A stretch of 64,000 bases of DNA from Paracoccus albus. Its GTDB lineage: Bacteria > Pseudomonadota > Alphaproteobacteria > Rhodobacterales > Rhodobacteraceae. Location of the stretch: positions 1,550,001 to 1,614,000 of the forward strand of contig NZ_CP115775.1 in assembly GCF_027913035.1 (NCBI RefSeq). The letters run 5' to 3'. Position numbers and translations under genes: made by a program. The notes under the pieces were generated by a model. The model was not told where the DNA came from and made no database searches. It was given only the letters and a program-made list of their open reading frames with translations. Positions within the stretch are counted from its first letter, which is position 1, and each line of letters opens with the position of its first letter. This document shows positions 48,160 to 57,068 of the stretch, piece by piece.

Positions 48160-51100
48160 CAGAAACTCCTCGTGATGAAGGGACCGGGTCCGTACTGATC
48201 GGATAGCTGCGCGACAGAGATGGTCAGCCCGCCGCCGCCCGCCTTTTCGGCAAGTTCGCTTGGCAGCGTAAAGCGTGGCGTCGCGGTCTCGAATTCATGC
48301 ACCTCGCCACCGTCCGAGACCTGGATCAGATAGGCCTCGCGCGCCTCGGCAAGCGGGACCTCACGCAGGTCCCAGCGGTCGCCGGAAACCCGTGTTCTCC
48401 GGATGAACGAAACAACGTTGCCGTCCAGCCGCAGATGACAGGGCGACAATGGACGCAAACCCGCACCCTTGGTGATGGTGGACCTCAGCCGATAGCTGTC
48501 GTGATCGGCCGGACGTGTCGCAGGACCAATGCGCCAAAAGCGCGTCTGCCCCAGCATCTCCGGATCGAAATCCAACTGCCTCAGCGCCGGATTCAGCAAG
48601 ACCACAACAGATCCAACCGGCCATTCATCCGGCATCAGCGCATCGGTACCGAACTGACCCCGCAGCCTGTCCTGCAAAGACCACAGATTTCGCTCCACGG
48701 CACTGGCCCGCATGAACTGGAACACTTCCCACCGATCGGCAGAGCCTCCGCCGATCGCCATGAAGTTCGCCCCGCTCAGCATCGCGTCAAAAGATGCACC
48801 AGACAGCGCGCCAGGGCTGAACCGGACGATCAGCCCCGCGCCCCGGTCCAAAAGCCCCGCCCTGGCGCGGCGCAGCGGCGATTCAGTTAAACCGATCATC
48901 GCACCCGCAGGCAGCATTTTGTTCAGCGCATAGCCTTCGCCACGATTGCCAGAACCGTAAACAGCGACAGATCCCGGCCAGGGTTTCGCAGCCACAGCGA
49001 TATGCGGCGCATGTGGCACCTCGCCGCCGCGCATCATCGGAAGGTCAAGGATGACCGGCCAGACCGGCATTGGCGGCTGATAACGCGTGACGGCAATACC
49101 GCCTTCCTGATGATCCGAAGGCCGGTAAACACCCGGCTCCGTCCTGACCGCATCAACGGTAATCGCCCCGGCGCGTTCAACCCGATCGATCCGCCAGCGG
49201 CAAGGTGATGCCTCGCCGCGCCGATGCAGTGACACGACATCACCCGGCCCAAGCCCCCCTTTTGAGGGCGGCAGCCGGAAACGGATCGTCTCTCGACTGA
49301 CCTGCGATTCAGCCAGCCACCGCTCTGCCGTGCCGCGCGCCTCCGCCACGGTTAAAAGCAACGGGATCTCGCTGTCCGAAACGGCAGTCACGGATGAACC
49401 GGGCAGACTGGCCTCAACCGTCGAGGTCGCATAGCTGCCATCGACGGCAATATGGGTCAGGCGCAACCGTCCCGCCACCTCTGCAGCCGCAGCCCGTGTG
49501 GTTTCATGCGCACCGTCCTCTGCCTCGGCCAGTTCAACCTCATTCAGTGCCGCACTGACATGAGCGTCACGCATCATAAAGCGCAGCACGCCATCGCGCT
49601 CAACCGCGTCGAACCCATAGGCAAGCATCAATGGCTGCAAGCTGGCCCGCGCCGTCTCTGCCCCGCCCGCGCGATAACCGCGCACGAGCCCCGACAAGCC
49701 GCTGACATCGACGTCATGAACGCCGCCCTCCGCGCAGATATCCGCAACCACAGAGGCCAAGGGCACCGCTGCCGCGCGTCCGTTCAGCCAATGCCCGCGA
49801 TCCCATGCCGGACCATCTGACCACAGATCGGTGCGCCCCGGAAACGCAGGAAAGGGCCGCGCATCCCAGCACCAGACATGGGCACGCGAGACATCAACCA
49901 TAGGCCCGCCATAGCTGCCAACCGGATTATGCGCGGGATCGGACCAATAGCGCTGCATCGCCGCCACATATGCCGCCTGCACAGCATCGTCGTGGCTGGC
50001 ATTCGAGTAATGCGGCAAACGCGATTCGGAACTCATCGCGTCCAGAAACTTGTTCGGCTGGTTCGTTCCCTTGTCGATCGCCGCACAACCCATTTCCGTA
50101 AACCAGATCGGCTTGGACCGCGGCACCCATGCCGTCGGCGTGACCTGCCGCGCGCCGCCAATGCGGTCGTGATGGCGGTTGCCCCACCAGCCCGCCAGAT
50201 CCTTGTAGCGCCAGATCCAGTGCTCGCCATGGGTTCCGTCATGGATCGGCGTTCGCTTCTGTGCATCCCGATGCGCCGGGTCGGCATAATACCAGTCATA
50301 CCCCTCGCCACCGGCAATCCGGCTTTCCAGATAGCCCGGTGCGTCGATCCGCCGCCAATCCGCATCGGCGTGATCCTCGCCCTCGCGCCAGTCCGACAGC
50401 GGCATGTAATTGTCGATCCCGATGAAATTGATGTTCGGATCCGACCAAAGCGGATCGAGGTGAAAGAACACCTCTCCGCCGCCCGGCTGATAGCCGAAAT
50501 ATTCTGACCAATCGGCCGCATAGCTGATCTTAACCTCCGGGCCCAGGATCGCCCGCACATCCGCCGCCAGCCGGCAAAGCTCCTCGACCGCCGGAAAGTT
50601 GTCACCCGGTCCGCGAAGCTGCGTCAGCCCGCGCATCTCCGACCCGATCAGGAATGCATCCACCCCGCCAGCGACAGCGCAAAGATGCGCGTAATGAAGG
50701 ATGAAGCGGCGATAGGACCATTCGTCAGGGCCGGTATAATGGATCGTTTCGCCCTCGGCGCTGAAATCATCCCGCGCGGCCTTGCCGAAGAACCGCCGTA
50801 CGGCCGCGGTATTTGCCGCCGTGCCATCCGGACTGCCCGCGCCCCCGGGCGCGATTTCTGCCGTGATGCGCCCGCGCCACGGCATCACGGGTTGATCATC
50901 GGCACCTGTCCAGGGATCGGGCAAGCCGTTGCCCGCCATCTGTTCCATCAGGATAAAGGGATAGAACACTGCCTTGCGTCCGGACCCTGCAATCGCCCGC
51001 AAAGCTTCAATGACAGAGGCGTCGGCAGGCGTTCCGCCATAGATCGGACGTCCATCCTTGCGCGCAACCTCTGCCGCGTCGCGTCGCGCGATCCCACCCG

Positions 51101-52019
51101 CGCGCCACGCCATCTCCTGGCCGTCCCGTGCCGCATCCTCGACTTTCGGCTGCAACGAGCAATGTCCGACCCGCAGGTCGTCACCAAACCAGGACACGAC
51201 CAGAGAGACTGATCCGACATTGGGCAGTTCCCGCCCCAGAATATCCATCGAGGCAGCGAAATCCGTCGCGGCAAGCGCGGTGGCGCTGTTTGCGGGCACG
51301 ACCTCTCCCAGCCCGCGATCGAAGCTCACTGGCGTCGTCGCAAGCGAATACTCTCCTGTGCCCGGTATCATCGCCACGGCACGCACATCCTGCGACAGCC
51401 CGCCGCCCGATCTTGCAGCCCGCGTCACCTCAAAACTCAGCTGCGGCATCCGGTTGCCCCACCGCTCCAGTGCCAGATCCTCCAGCACGACATAGGCCGT
51501 GCCGCGATACGCCGGGGCATTCTCTCCCTCATGCGCCTTGATGCACGGGTCGGGCAACTGATCCTCGGTGCCCTGATAAATCTGCATGTTAATGTCAGTC
51601 GGCGCGATTTCCTCGCCATCCGCCCAGACTCTGCCAACGCCAAGAATAGGCCCCTCGCAAAGCGCAAGCGCTACGCTCAGCCGATAGCTGATATTCGTGA
51701 CCTTCGGCCCCGACTTGCCGCCGCCCCGTGTCGCGCTGATCTCTTCCAGCGGCGACGCCCAGATCACATGACCAGGCGCACGCAACTGCCCCCACAGGCG
51801 CGGGATCGGCACGCCCTCGCCCGTGGTCTGGATGCGCAGCCTGTCGATACGGCCGGTCTCCACCGCCTGAGATCCCGCGCCAAGCAGCCGCTGATCAATC
51901 ACTCGCCCTGCCGTCGCACCGATGGCACGGCCAATGACGGCACCGCTCATCCCAAGAACAGTACCGCCGAATCCGGAACCGATCGCGGCACCGGCCGCGG
52001 AAAGCAATATGGTTGCCAT
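48159..52019 (-). CDS. GTA host-contact tail protein (orfg15-type, TIM-barrel-containing)
   Basis: 1286 residues. A small Gly/Ala-rich N-terminal segment (residues 1-45) is followed by a beta-rich baseplate part, a glycoside-hydrolase-like TIM barrel (about 400-760, motifs 'FIGIDNYMPLSDWREGED' and 'WFTEMGCAAIDKGT'), and phage-tail-like beta domains to the C-terminus. It forms the tail tip that contacts the recipient. It overlaps neither start nor stop by more than a few bases and is uninterrupted. Confidence 0.9.
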   Translation of the reverse strand: MATILLSAAGAAIGSGFGGTVLGMSGAVIGRAIGATAGRVIDQRLLGAGSQAVETGRIDRLRIQTTGEGVPIPRLWGQLRAPGHVIWASPLEEISATRGGGKSGPKVTNISYRLSVALALCEGPILGVGRVWADGEEIAPTDINMQIYQGTEDQLPDPCIKAHEGENAPAYRGTAYVVLEDLALERWGNRMPQLSFEVTRAARSGGGLSQDVRAVAMIPGTGEYSLATTPVSFDRGLGEVVPANSATALAATDFAASMDILGRELPNVGSVSLVVSWFGDDLRVGHCSLQPKVEDAARDGQEMAWRAGGIARRDAAEVARKDGRPIYGGTPADASVIEALRAIAGSGRKAVFYPFILMEQMAGNGLPDPWTGADDQPVMPWRGRITAEIAPGGAGSPDGTAANTAAVRRFFGKAARDDFSAEGETIHYTGPDEWSYRRFILHYAHLCAVAGGVDAFLIGSEMRGLTQLRGPGDNFPAVEELCRLAADVRAILGPEVKISYAADWSEYFGYQPGGGEVFFHLDPLWSDPNINFIGIDNYMPLSDWREGEDHADADWRRIDAPGYLESRIAGGEGYDWYYADPAHRDAQKRTPIHDGTHGEHWIWRYKDLAGWWGNRHHDRIGGARQVTPTAWVPRSKPIWFTEMGCAAIDKGTNQPNKFLDAMSSESRLPHYSNASHDDAVQAAYVAAMQRYWSDPAHNPVGSYGGPMVDVSRAHVWCWDARPFPAFPGRTDLWSDGPAWDRGHWLNGRAAAVPLASVVADICAEGGVHDVDVSGLSGLVRGYRAGGAETARASLQPLMLAYGFDAVERDGVLRFMMRDAHVSAALNEVELAEAEDGAHETTRAAAAEVAGRLRLTHIAVDGSYATSTVEASLPGSSVTAVSDSEIPLLLTVAEARGTAERWLAESQVSRETIRFRLPPSKGGLGPGDVVSLHRRGEASPCRWRIDRVERAGAITVDAVRTEPGVYRPSDHQEGGIAVTRYQPPMPVWPVILDLPMMRGGEVPHAPHIAVAAKPWPGSVAVYGSGNRGEGYALNKMLPAGAMIGLTESPLRRARAGLLDRGAGLIVRFSPGALSGASFDAMLSGANFMAIGGGSADRWEVFQFMRASAVERNLWSLQDRLRGQFGTDALMPDEWPVGSVVVLLNPALRQLDFDPEMLGQTRFWRIGPATRPADHDSYRLRSTITKGAGLRPLSPCHLRLDGNVVSFIRRTRVSGDRWDLREVPLAEAREAYLIQVSDGGEVHEFETATPRFTLPSELAEKAGGGGLTISVAQLSDQYGPGPFITRSF

Positions 52020-52028
52020 GTTGATCTC

Positions 52029-52472
52029 CTATGGTTTCGGAAAGCGAAAACGCGCCGCGATGCGCCGCCGCCAAGGCCCGGACAGCGGGCTCTCAACGAC
52101 GCCGTGCCGGTCATAGGCATGGATAAAGGCAGGCGCATCGCCCACAGCCGAAACCAGACCCAAATGCTTGACCGACGCGCCCTGACGCATTCTGAACAGC
52201 AGGATCTGGCCCAACGTTTCGACACTTTCATCAACCAGAAAATGCCTGTGCGACCCCGTCAACAGTGGCTCGCTCGCATCATATTCACCCCAGTCGGAAG
52301 AATAGAAAGCCGGAAGCTCTGGCTCATCCCCGTAAAGCCCCCGCCAGACACCGCGGATCAGGCCAAGACAATCCGTCCCGACGCCCTTGACCGAGGCCTG
52401 ATGCAGGTAAGGCGTTCCCAGCCATTGCCTCGCAATCCGTACCGCGTCATACCCGACATCACTCGATAGCAT
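52029..52472 (-). CDS. GTA NlpC/P60 cell-wall peptidase (orfg14-type)
   Basis: 147 residues. Papain-like NlpC/P60 fold: the nucleophile Cys is in 'GTDCLGLIRGVW', and the His is in 'VKHLGLVSAV'. In RcGTA the corresponding protein sits in the tail and degrades peptidoglycan during DNA delivery. Its start overlaps the orfg13-type gene by 14 bp. Confidence 0.88.
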   Translation of the reverse strand: MLSSDVGYDAVRIARQWLGTPYLHQASVKGVGTDCLGLIRGVWRGLYGDEPELPAFYSSDWGEYDASEPLLTGSHRHFLVDESVETLGQILLFRMRQGASVKHLGLVSAVGDAPAFIHAYDRHGVVESPLSGPWRRRIAARFRFPKP

Positions 52473-53334
52473 TCGTCACCTCGACACCGGGCTTGAAAAG
52501 TCCTTCGGCACGCTGCTTGCGCTGTTTCGCAGGCGCCATCAGCCAGTCCTCTTCAGGCAGATGCGGAAAGCCACGAAAGTTCAGGAAATTTGCGAATTTC
52601 AGGCGACACATCGCGGGTGATTTGTCACAACCCGCAATCATCCGAACCCGCGCGCCGGGAACCGGGTCCAACCCCGGCTTGGTCCACAGTTCAACCTCGC
52701 GCTGTCCACCGGGTCGCGCACGGTCATTCTTGACGTGACAGCGAATGCCCTTCGCATCTCCGTCGAGAAACTCGGCCACACCGCGCTCGAACCAGCGATC
52801 CTCGAACCCGCCCAGATCAGAAAGATTCAGGCGAGATCCATCAACCGACACGATCCGCGCCTCGCCGCTCAGTCCCGGCCGGCTCAGATCGGCACCACAT
52901 GCGCCATCCCCCAATATCGCCGAACAGCGCGGATGAAACACCCGCCCGACGGGCTGGTTCAGCGGTTCTGACAAGCCGCGAAGCTCTGCCCGGAACGCGC
53001 CACCCGTGCGTGAGACCTCGCCCAAATGCCCCCGAAACACCAGCCGGTGCTGCGCAGGGTCGGACCAGTCCACCTCCCATTGGCACAGTTCCGCGCCGTC
53101 CCAGAGACCGGCCATGATATCGGCCTCGCTGATCGCGCCATCCGACAGCGCGCCGATCGCATCGGTATTGTCGACCGACAGCCCTGCCCCCTGCACGATG
53201 GCCTGCGCGGTCAAACCTGAATCGGGCCGGAATGACACGCCCGCAAATTCCAGCGGACAGTCATGATCGGTGAAGCCCAGCACCAGACCATCTGATCGCG
53301 TGATGGACCACGCCCTTGCCATATTCGCAGTCAT
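52459..53334 (-). CDS. GTA baseplate hub protein (orfg13-type, DUF2163)
   Basis: 291 residues. DUF2163 N-terminal half, then a C-terminal segment with Cys in 'CSAILGDGACGADLS', 'GCDKSPAMC' and the 'FLNFRGFPHLP' end. The Cys arrangement suggests a metal or iron-sulfur site, as reported for the hub of the RcGTA baseplate. It overlaps the next gene by 4 bases upstream (53331-53334). Confidence 0.88.
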   Translation of the reverse strand: MTANMARAWSITRSDGLVLGFTDHDCPLEFAGVSFRPDSGLTAQAIVQGAGLSVDNTDAIGALSDGAISEADIMAGLWDGAELCQWEVDWSDPAQHRLVFRGHLGEVSRTGGAFRAELRGLSEPLNQPVGRVFHPRCSAILGDGACGADLSRPGLSGEARIVSVDGSRLNLSDLGGFEDRWFERGVAEFLDGDAKGIRCHVKNDRARPGGQREVELWTKPGLDPVPGARVRMIAGCDKSPAMCRLKFANFLNFRGFPHLPEEDWLMAPAKQRKQRAEGLFKPGVEVTNAIE

Positions 53335-53960
53335 AGCCGCACCTCGATCACCGGAACCTGCGGCACTTCACCTGCCTGAAAAGACGCAACGGATACCGCG
53401 ATCCGGTCGGTGTCAAAGCGCACCGGCACGTCGAATTCGAACCCTGCCGTGACGGGCGCGCCCTCTCCCGCAGGTTCCGTCAGCGTGACGACGCCTGTTG
53501 CGGTATCGACGGCAAAGCCCGCACCCTCACGCATTTCGTCACCGCCCACAGCCACGCGCACAGTGCCCTCCACCGGCTTCAGGATCGGGCGCAGATAGCT
53601 GCCCGGACCCGACGCATACCGCTTGCACAGCCGGAACGATGTGGCACGGCTGTCGCCATGTCCGATCAACTGGTCGGCACAATGGGGCTGGGCGCTTGGC
53701 GAACAGCTTTTGTAATCGGCCCAATCCTTCCAGCGAAACCCATGCATCTGCCCGCCCCGGCCCTCGAAAAAGGCGATCAATGCGTCGATATCGTCCAGCG
53801 AGCGCAGGCCCAGCCCAGCGTCATAGTGCCGCCGCGAATGTGCCCAAGGGGTGCTGCGTTCCTCAAAACCATTGGTGAGCGTGACAATTTCGGTGCGTCG
53901 CTCCGGACCGCCGACCGACCCGAATGACAGGTTCGCGGGAAAGCGTATTTCGTGGAACAT
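53331..53960 (-). CDS. GTA distal tail protein (orfg12-type, DUF2460)
   Basis: 209 residues, starting MFHEIRFPANLSFGS, the family start. DUF2460 corresponds to the Dit-like ring at the tail end. 'WAHSRRHYDAGLGLRSLDDI' and 'FRWKDWADYKS' are conserved family stretches. Six bases separate it from the tape-measure gene. Confidence 0.88.
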   Translation of the reverse strand: MFHEIRFPANLSFGSVGGPERRTEIVTLTNGFEERSTPWAHSRRHYDAGLGLRSLDDIDALIAFFEGRGGQMHGFRWKDWADYKSCSPSAQPHCADQLIGHGDSRATSFRLCKRYASGPGSYLRPILKPVEGTVRVAVGGDEMREGAGFAVDTATGVVTLTEPAGEGAPVTAGFEFDVPVRFDTDRIAVSVASFQAGEVPQVPVIEVRL

Positions 53961-53966
53961 CTTGCC

Positions 53967-54620
53967 TCACATATTGCGTTGACCGCGCGCCAGGGCACGG
54001 CCCATCTGGGCCGCGATCTGGCCCTGACTGCGGGCAAAGCCCGCAACGTCGGGGGTGTTGACGGTGATATTGACGTTGACCGGCCGGGTACCGCCCGATG
54101 CCGCGACACCAAGCTTGCCATCGGCACCGCGCGTCAGCGGCATGATGGCTTCCGGCCCCGCCTCACCCATCAGCCCGGTGCCGCCGCGCATCGGAAAATG
54201 GGTCGGCTGGGTGACAATGCCGCCCCTGGCAAATGGCATCACCCGCCCCTGCGCAAACGCCGCACCATCGGCAAAGGGCATTACCCCTGACATGACATCG
54301 TTGATGCTGCCCGCGATTGCGCCCGAAACCGCATCCCTGACCGGTTTCATCGCAATCCCATAGGCGGTGTCCGCCATTGACCTGGCAATACCCTTCAGCG
54401 CATCGCTCAGCTTAAGACCATCGAAAATCATGCCATCAAAGGCGCGCTTCAGCCCGCCGCTGATCCCGCTGGCAAAGCTGTCCACCTCGCGCGAGGTCAG
54501 CCACATCGACTGCTGCAACCGGCCCAGTTCGGCCGAGAAACCGGCGGCAATGTCGCCCGACCGATCCATCTGCTGCGCCAAAGCCTCACCGGCATCGTCC
54601 AAGCCGTTCCTGTCGGCCAT
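53967..54620 (-). CDS. GTA tail tape measure protein (orfg11-type)
   Basis: 217 residues. It is very short for a tape measure, as expected for the short GTA tail. Helical N-terminal half with hydrophobic spans (about 60-95), Gly/Ala/Met-rich middle ('MPFARGGIVTQPTHFPMRGG'), and a C-terminal 'RPVNVNITVNTPD' block. ATG 54620 has an AAAGGAGG site directly upstream; the longer in-frame extension is not family-like. Confidence 0.88.
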   Translation of the reverse strand: MADRNGLDDAGEALAQQMDRSGDIAAGFSAELGRLQQSMWLTSREVDSFASGISGGLKRAFDGMIFDGLKLSDALKGIARSMADTAYGIAMKPVRDAVSGAIAGSINDVMSGVMPFADGAAFAQGRVMPFARGGIVTQPTHFPMRGGTGLMGEAGPEAIMPLTRGADGKLGVAASGGTRPVNVNITVNTPDVAGFARSQGQIAAQMGRALARGQRNM

Positions 54621-54621
54621 T

Positions 54622-54822
54622 TCATACCTCCTTTTCTGCTGTGTGATCGGGGAAGGCACGCGCCAGCGTCTCAAGGCGCGACCGTGTCATCGGCGCGGCT
54701 GCCGGATTCACGCCCAACATCAGCGCAAGCTCTGTCGGGGTCAGCGACCAGAATTCATCTGGCCGCAGTCCCAATCCCTGCATCCCGGCACGCATCAGGC
54801 CCGGCCAATCCAATCCAGCCAT
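54622..54822 (-). CDS. GTA tail assembly chaperone, short (orfg10.1-type)
   Basis: 66 residues from ATG 54822 (MAGLDWPGLMRAGM). Conserved 'LRPDEFWSLTPTELALMLG' segment of the small phage tail chaperone family. It sits between orfg10 and the tape measure, the classical position of tail chaperones; the stop is one base before the tape-measure ATG. Confidence 0.8.
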   Translation of the reverse strand: MAGLDWPGLMRAGMQGLGLRPDEFWSLTPTELALMLGVNPAAAPMTRSRLETLARAFPDHTAEKEV

Positions 54823-54832
54823 GTGCCGCGCC

Positions 54833-55150
54833 CTAACCCGGCATCGCAAAAGCGCGCGCCAGCAATTGCGCCGCGGCCTGGGCCGCCGCAACCGGCCCGC
54901 CGGCGACATCCATCGCCAGCAGATCAGCGCGGTTTCCTCGCCATCCGCCACCACGCAGGCCAGCCACGACGACGCCCATCACATCACTTGCCGAAAAGCG
55001 CCCTTCCTCGAACCGGGCAGCAAGTTCCACCATTGAACCGGCGCCAAGCTCGGTCTCCAGCTCAGCCAATGCGCCAAGCGTCAGACGCGCGATATGATCC
55101 ACACCATCCAGCGTGACCAGGACATCTCCCCGCATCGGATTGACCATCAT
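54833..55150 (-). CDS. GTA tail assembly chaperone (orfg10-type)
   Basis: 105 residues. PF11836-type protein: a small beta-rich start 'GDVLVTLDGVDHIARLTLGA', then 'LAELETELGAGSMVELAARF' helices and an Ala-rich C-terminus. It begins inside the stop of the major tail protein gene (4-base overlap). Confidence 0.85.
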   Translation of the reverse strand: MMVNPMRGDVLVTLDGVDHIARLTLGALAELETELGAGSMVELAARFEEGRFSASDVMGVVVAGLRGGGWRGNRADLLAMDVAGGPVAAAQAAAQLLARAFAMPG

Positions 55151-55560
55151 ATCGCCACAAAATTCAGCGCGCCGGCGCTCGCCAATGCGATTTCATAGGT
55201 CGCCTCGCCGTTATGACTGCCGGAATATTCCAGCGATGTGATCTGGAACGGCCCTTCTACAATCCCGAAATCCGGTATGATGACCTGACACAGCGGCACC
55301 TCACCATCGAAGAACACCTGCCGCGCGCGCCCATCACTCGCCGCATCACGAAACACACCAGAGCCGGAGATCGAGGCAGAGCGAACACCCGCCCCCCCCA
55401 GCAACTCGCGCCAGCGACCCTCGCTTTCCAGACTGGTGACGTCGACCGATTCAGCGTTGAAACCAATGCGGGTCGCACGCAGCCCCGCCACTGTCTCAAA
55501 TGCGCCCGCACCTGTCATATCCATCTTGATCAGCAGATCGCGTCCGTTTTGAACCGCCAT
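55147..55560 (-). CDS. GTA major tail tube protein (orfg9-type, TP901-1 family)
   Basis: 137 residues, the family size. Starts MAVQNGRDLLIKMDMTG, followed by a beta-sandwich with 'SVDVTSLESEGRWRELLGGA' and 'SGSGVFRDAASDGRAR'. It polymerises into the tail tube. Confidence 0.9.
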   Translation of the reverse strand: MAVQNGRDLLIKMDMTGAGAFETVAGLRATRIGFNAESVDVTSLESEGRWRELLGGAGVRSASISGSGVFRDAASDGRARQVFFDGEVPLCQVIIPDFGIVEGPFQITSLEYSGSHNGEATYEIALASAGALNFVAI

Positions 55561-55571
55561 GTTTCTTCTCC

Positions 55572-55991
55572 TCAGTTCAGGTCAATCACTGCGCGGAAGG
55601 TCAGGTCGACCCGCCGCTCAGCGCCGTTTCCCACGCGCCTGGCCCGCGACTTCACAAGCCACAGACCGGCAAGCCTCGTCTGGCCCAATTCCATCTGCGC
55701 CCCTTCAAGGGCCGTACAGGCAGCGGCTGCGGCCTCTTTCACAGCGCGAAATCCTGCGCCTTCTTCTGTTCCCGCCAGCACGGACACGACGAAATCGTGA
55801 CGCGCGACCGATCCTGCGCTGTCATGAACACCGCGCATGGCTTCCGGCCCCAGCGACAGATAGACGCCGCTTGGCGGCTCAATCGGCATCGCGTCGAAAA
55901 CCGCATCGCCCACCAGTGCCGACAGGGCCGGATCATCGCGCAGGCATTGATAGACCGCGCCCTGCAGTGCGACCGAAGCGTGATAGCTCAT
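55572..55991 (-). CDS. GTA tail terminator / connector (orfg8-type, DUF3168)
   Basis: 139 residues. DUF3168: starts MSYHASVALQGAVYQCLRDD, 'LSALVGDAVFDAMP' and a C-terminal 'VDLTFRAVID'. It caps the tail tube where it meets the head. Its start overlaps the preceding stop by 4 bases. Confidence 0.88.
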   Translation of the reverse strand: MSYHASVALQGAVYQCLRDDPALSALVGDAVFDAMPIEPPSGVYLSLGPEAMRGVHDSAGSVARHDFVVSVLAGTEEGAGFRAVKEAAAAACTALEGAQMELGQTRLAGLWLVKSRARRVGNGAERRVDLTFRAVIDLN

Positions 55992-56323
55992 CTTTCATCC
56001 TCTCTGGCCGACACACGCAGATAGCGACCGGCAACATCCGCCTCCGCCACTGCCTCGACATGAAAAATCCGCTGCCCCATGCGCAGCCTTTGCCCGGCAA
56101 CGGGTCGCCGAGGATCACCCAGCGGAAAGGCACGCAAGCGGATCTGCCAGCGACTGACGCTTTCGGGCCCAACCTCGCCACCGCTCAAACGGCCCGAACC
56201 GCTTTTCATGGACGCGTAAAGCAACCCCAAACTCCGCCAGACCGTCCGATACCCACCCATCCCGTCTGCCTCGCGATGCTTCTGTTCGAGCGTCAGCGGT
56301 ACGTTCATCCGCAGACCGGCCAT
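55988..56323 (-). CDS. GTA head closure / head-tail adaptor (orfg7-type)
   Basis: 111 residues from ATG 56323 (MAGLRMNVPLTLEQ). Small beta-barrel of the phage stopper family: 'RMGQRIFHVEAVAEADVAGR' and the strand-rich centre are typical. ATG and the preceding stop touch (56323). It seals the DNA exit channel. Confidence 0.85.
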   Translation of the reverse strand: MAGLRMNVPLTLEQKHREADGMGGYRTVWRSLGLLYASMKSGSGRLSGGEVGPESVSRWQIRLRAFPLGDPRRPVAGQRLRMGQRIFHVEAVAEADVAGRYLRVSAREDER

Positions 56324-56928
56324 CAGCGAGCACCCCGCCCGGCAAGCACCCGAACCGCGCGCCAACGCTCGATCAGCGCGCTCACGCCCATCGGCAGGGC
56401 ACGACGGGCATTGTCATCGCTGCGATCTTCGAAATATCGCGCGGCCAGCATCATGACCGCCTGCGCCAGATCGGCGGGAACACGGTTCCATTCATCCGCG
56501 AAGCCAGCGGTAAATCTCAGAACCAGCCGCCCTCCGGCGGGAACCGAAGGTAGCCCGGCACCTCGCGGGCGAATGGCGGGACGCATCGCATCCTCGACCA
56601 GCCGCCATCGCGCTCTATCGACGTCGTGCAAGGCGCCGTCCGGCTGCTCAATCAAGATCTCCTCGACCGAACCGACCGGTGCCAGCGGCAAAGGCTGCCC
56701 GTCACGATCGCGCCAATCGTCCAGCACCATCCGATAGGAACGCCGCAGCAGTACCTTCCCCGTCCGCCCCTCGATCGTGGCAATGGCCGCGCGCAAAAAC
56801 CCGGCGAGCGCACGATCCTCATCCTCGCTGGCGGGCAGATCAAAGCCGGATCCCAGCCGCAGATGCGTCCTGAATGCGGCCACCGGCAACACCGCATCCG
56901 CCAATGCCGTTTCTTCGACAAGTATCAT
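56323..56928 (-). CDS. GTA head-tail connector (orfg6-type)
   Basis: 201 residues. Starts MILVEETALADAVLPVA and carries the gp6-like helical repeat 'EDRALAGFLRAAIATIEGRTGK' with a C-terminal beta part. It forms the ring below the portal. ATG 56928 follows GGGAGG; an upstream in-frame ATG at 57000 lacks a site. It is 140 bp from the capsid gene stop, the longest gap among the early genes after the portal block. Confidence 0.85.
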   Translation of the reverse strand: MILVEETALADAVLPVAAFRTHLRLGSGFDLPASEDEDRALAGFLRAAIATIEGRTGKVLLRRSYRMVLDDWRDRDGQPLPLAPVGSVEEILIEQPDGALHDVDRARWRLVEDAMRPAIRPRGAGLPSVPAGGRLVLRFTAGFADEWNRVPADLAQAVMMLAARYFEDRSDDNARRALPMGVSALIERWRAVRVLAGRGAR

Positions 56929-57068
56929 CCCGAACCTCCCGTCCGAGGGTGGCCAAGCCTGGCCTGTATTCCTGAAAATGCCGCGCCGGCGCATCGCCAC
57001 GGGCGTGCGCGGACAGTTGCTGAGCCGGCAAGGCGATGCCCGCCGGCGCGACGCTCGACTGCCTGCGA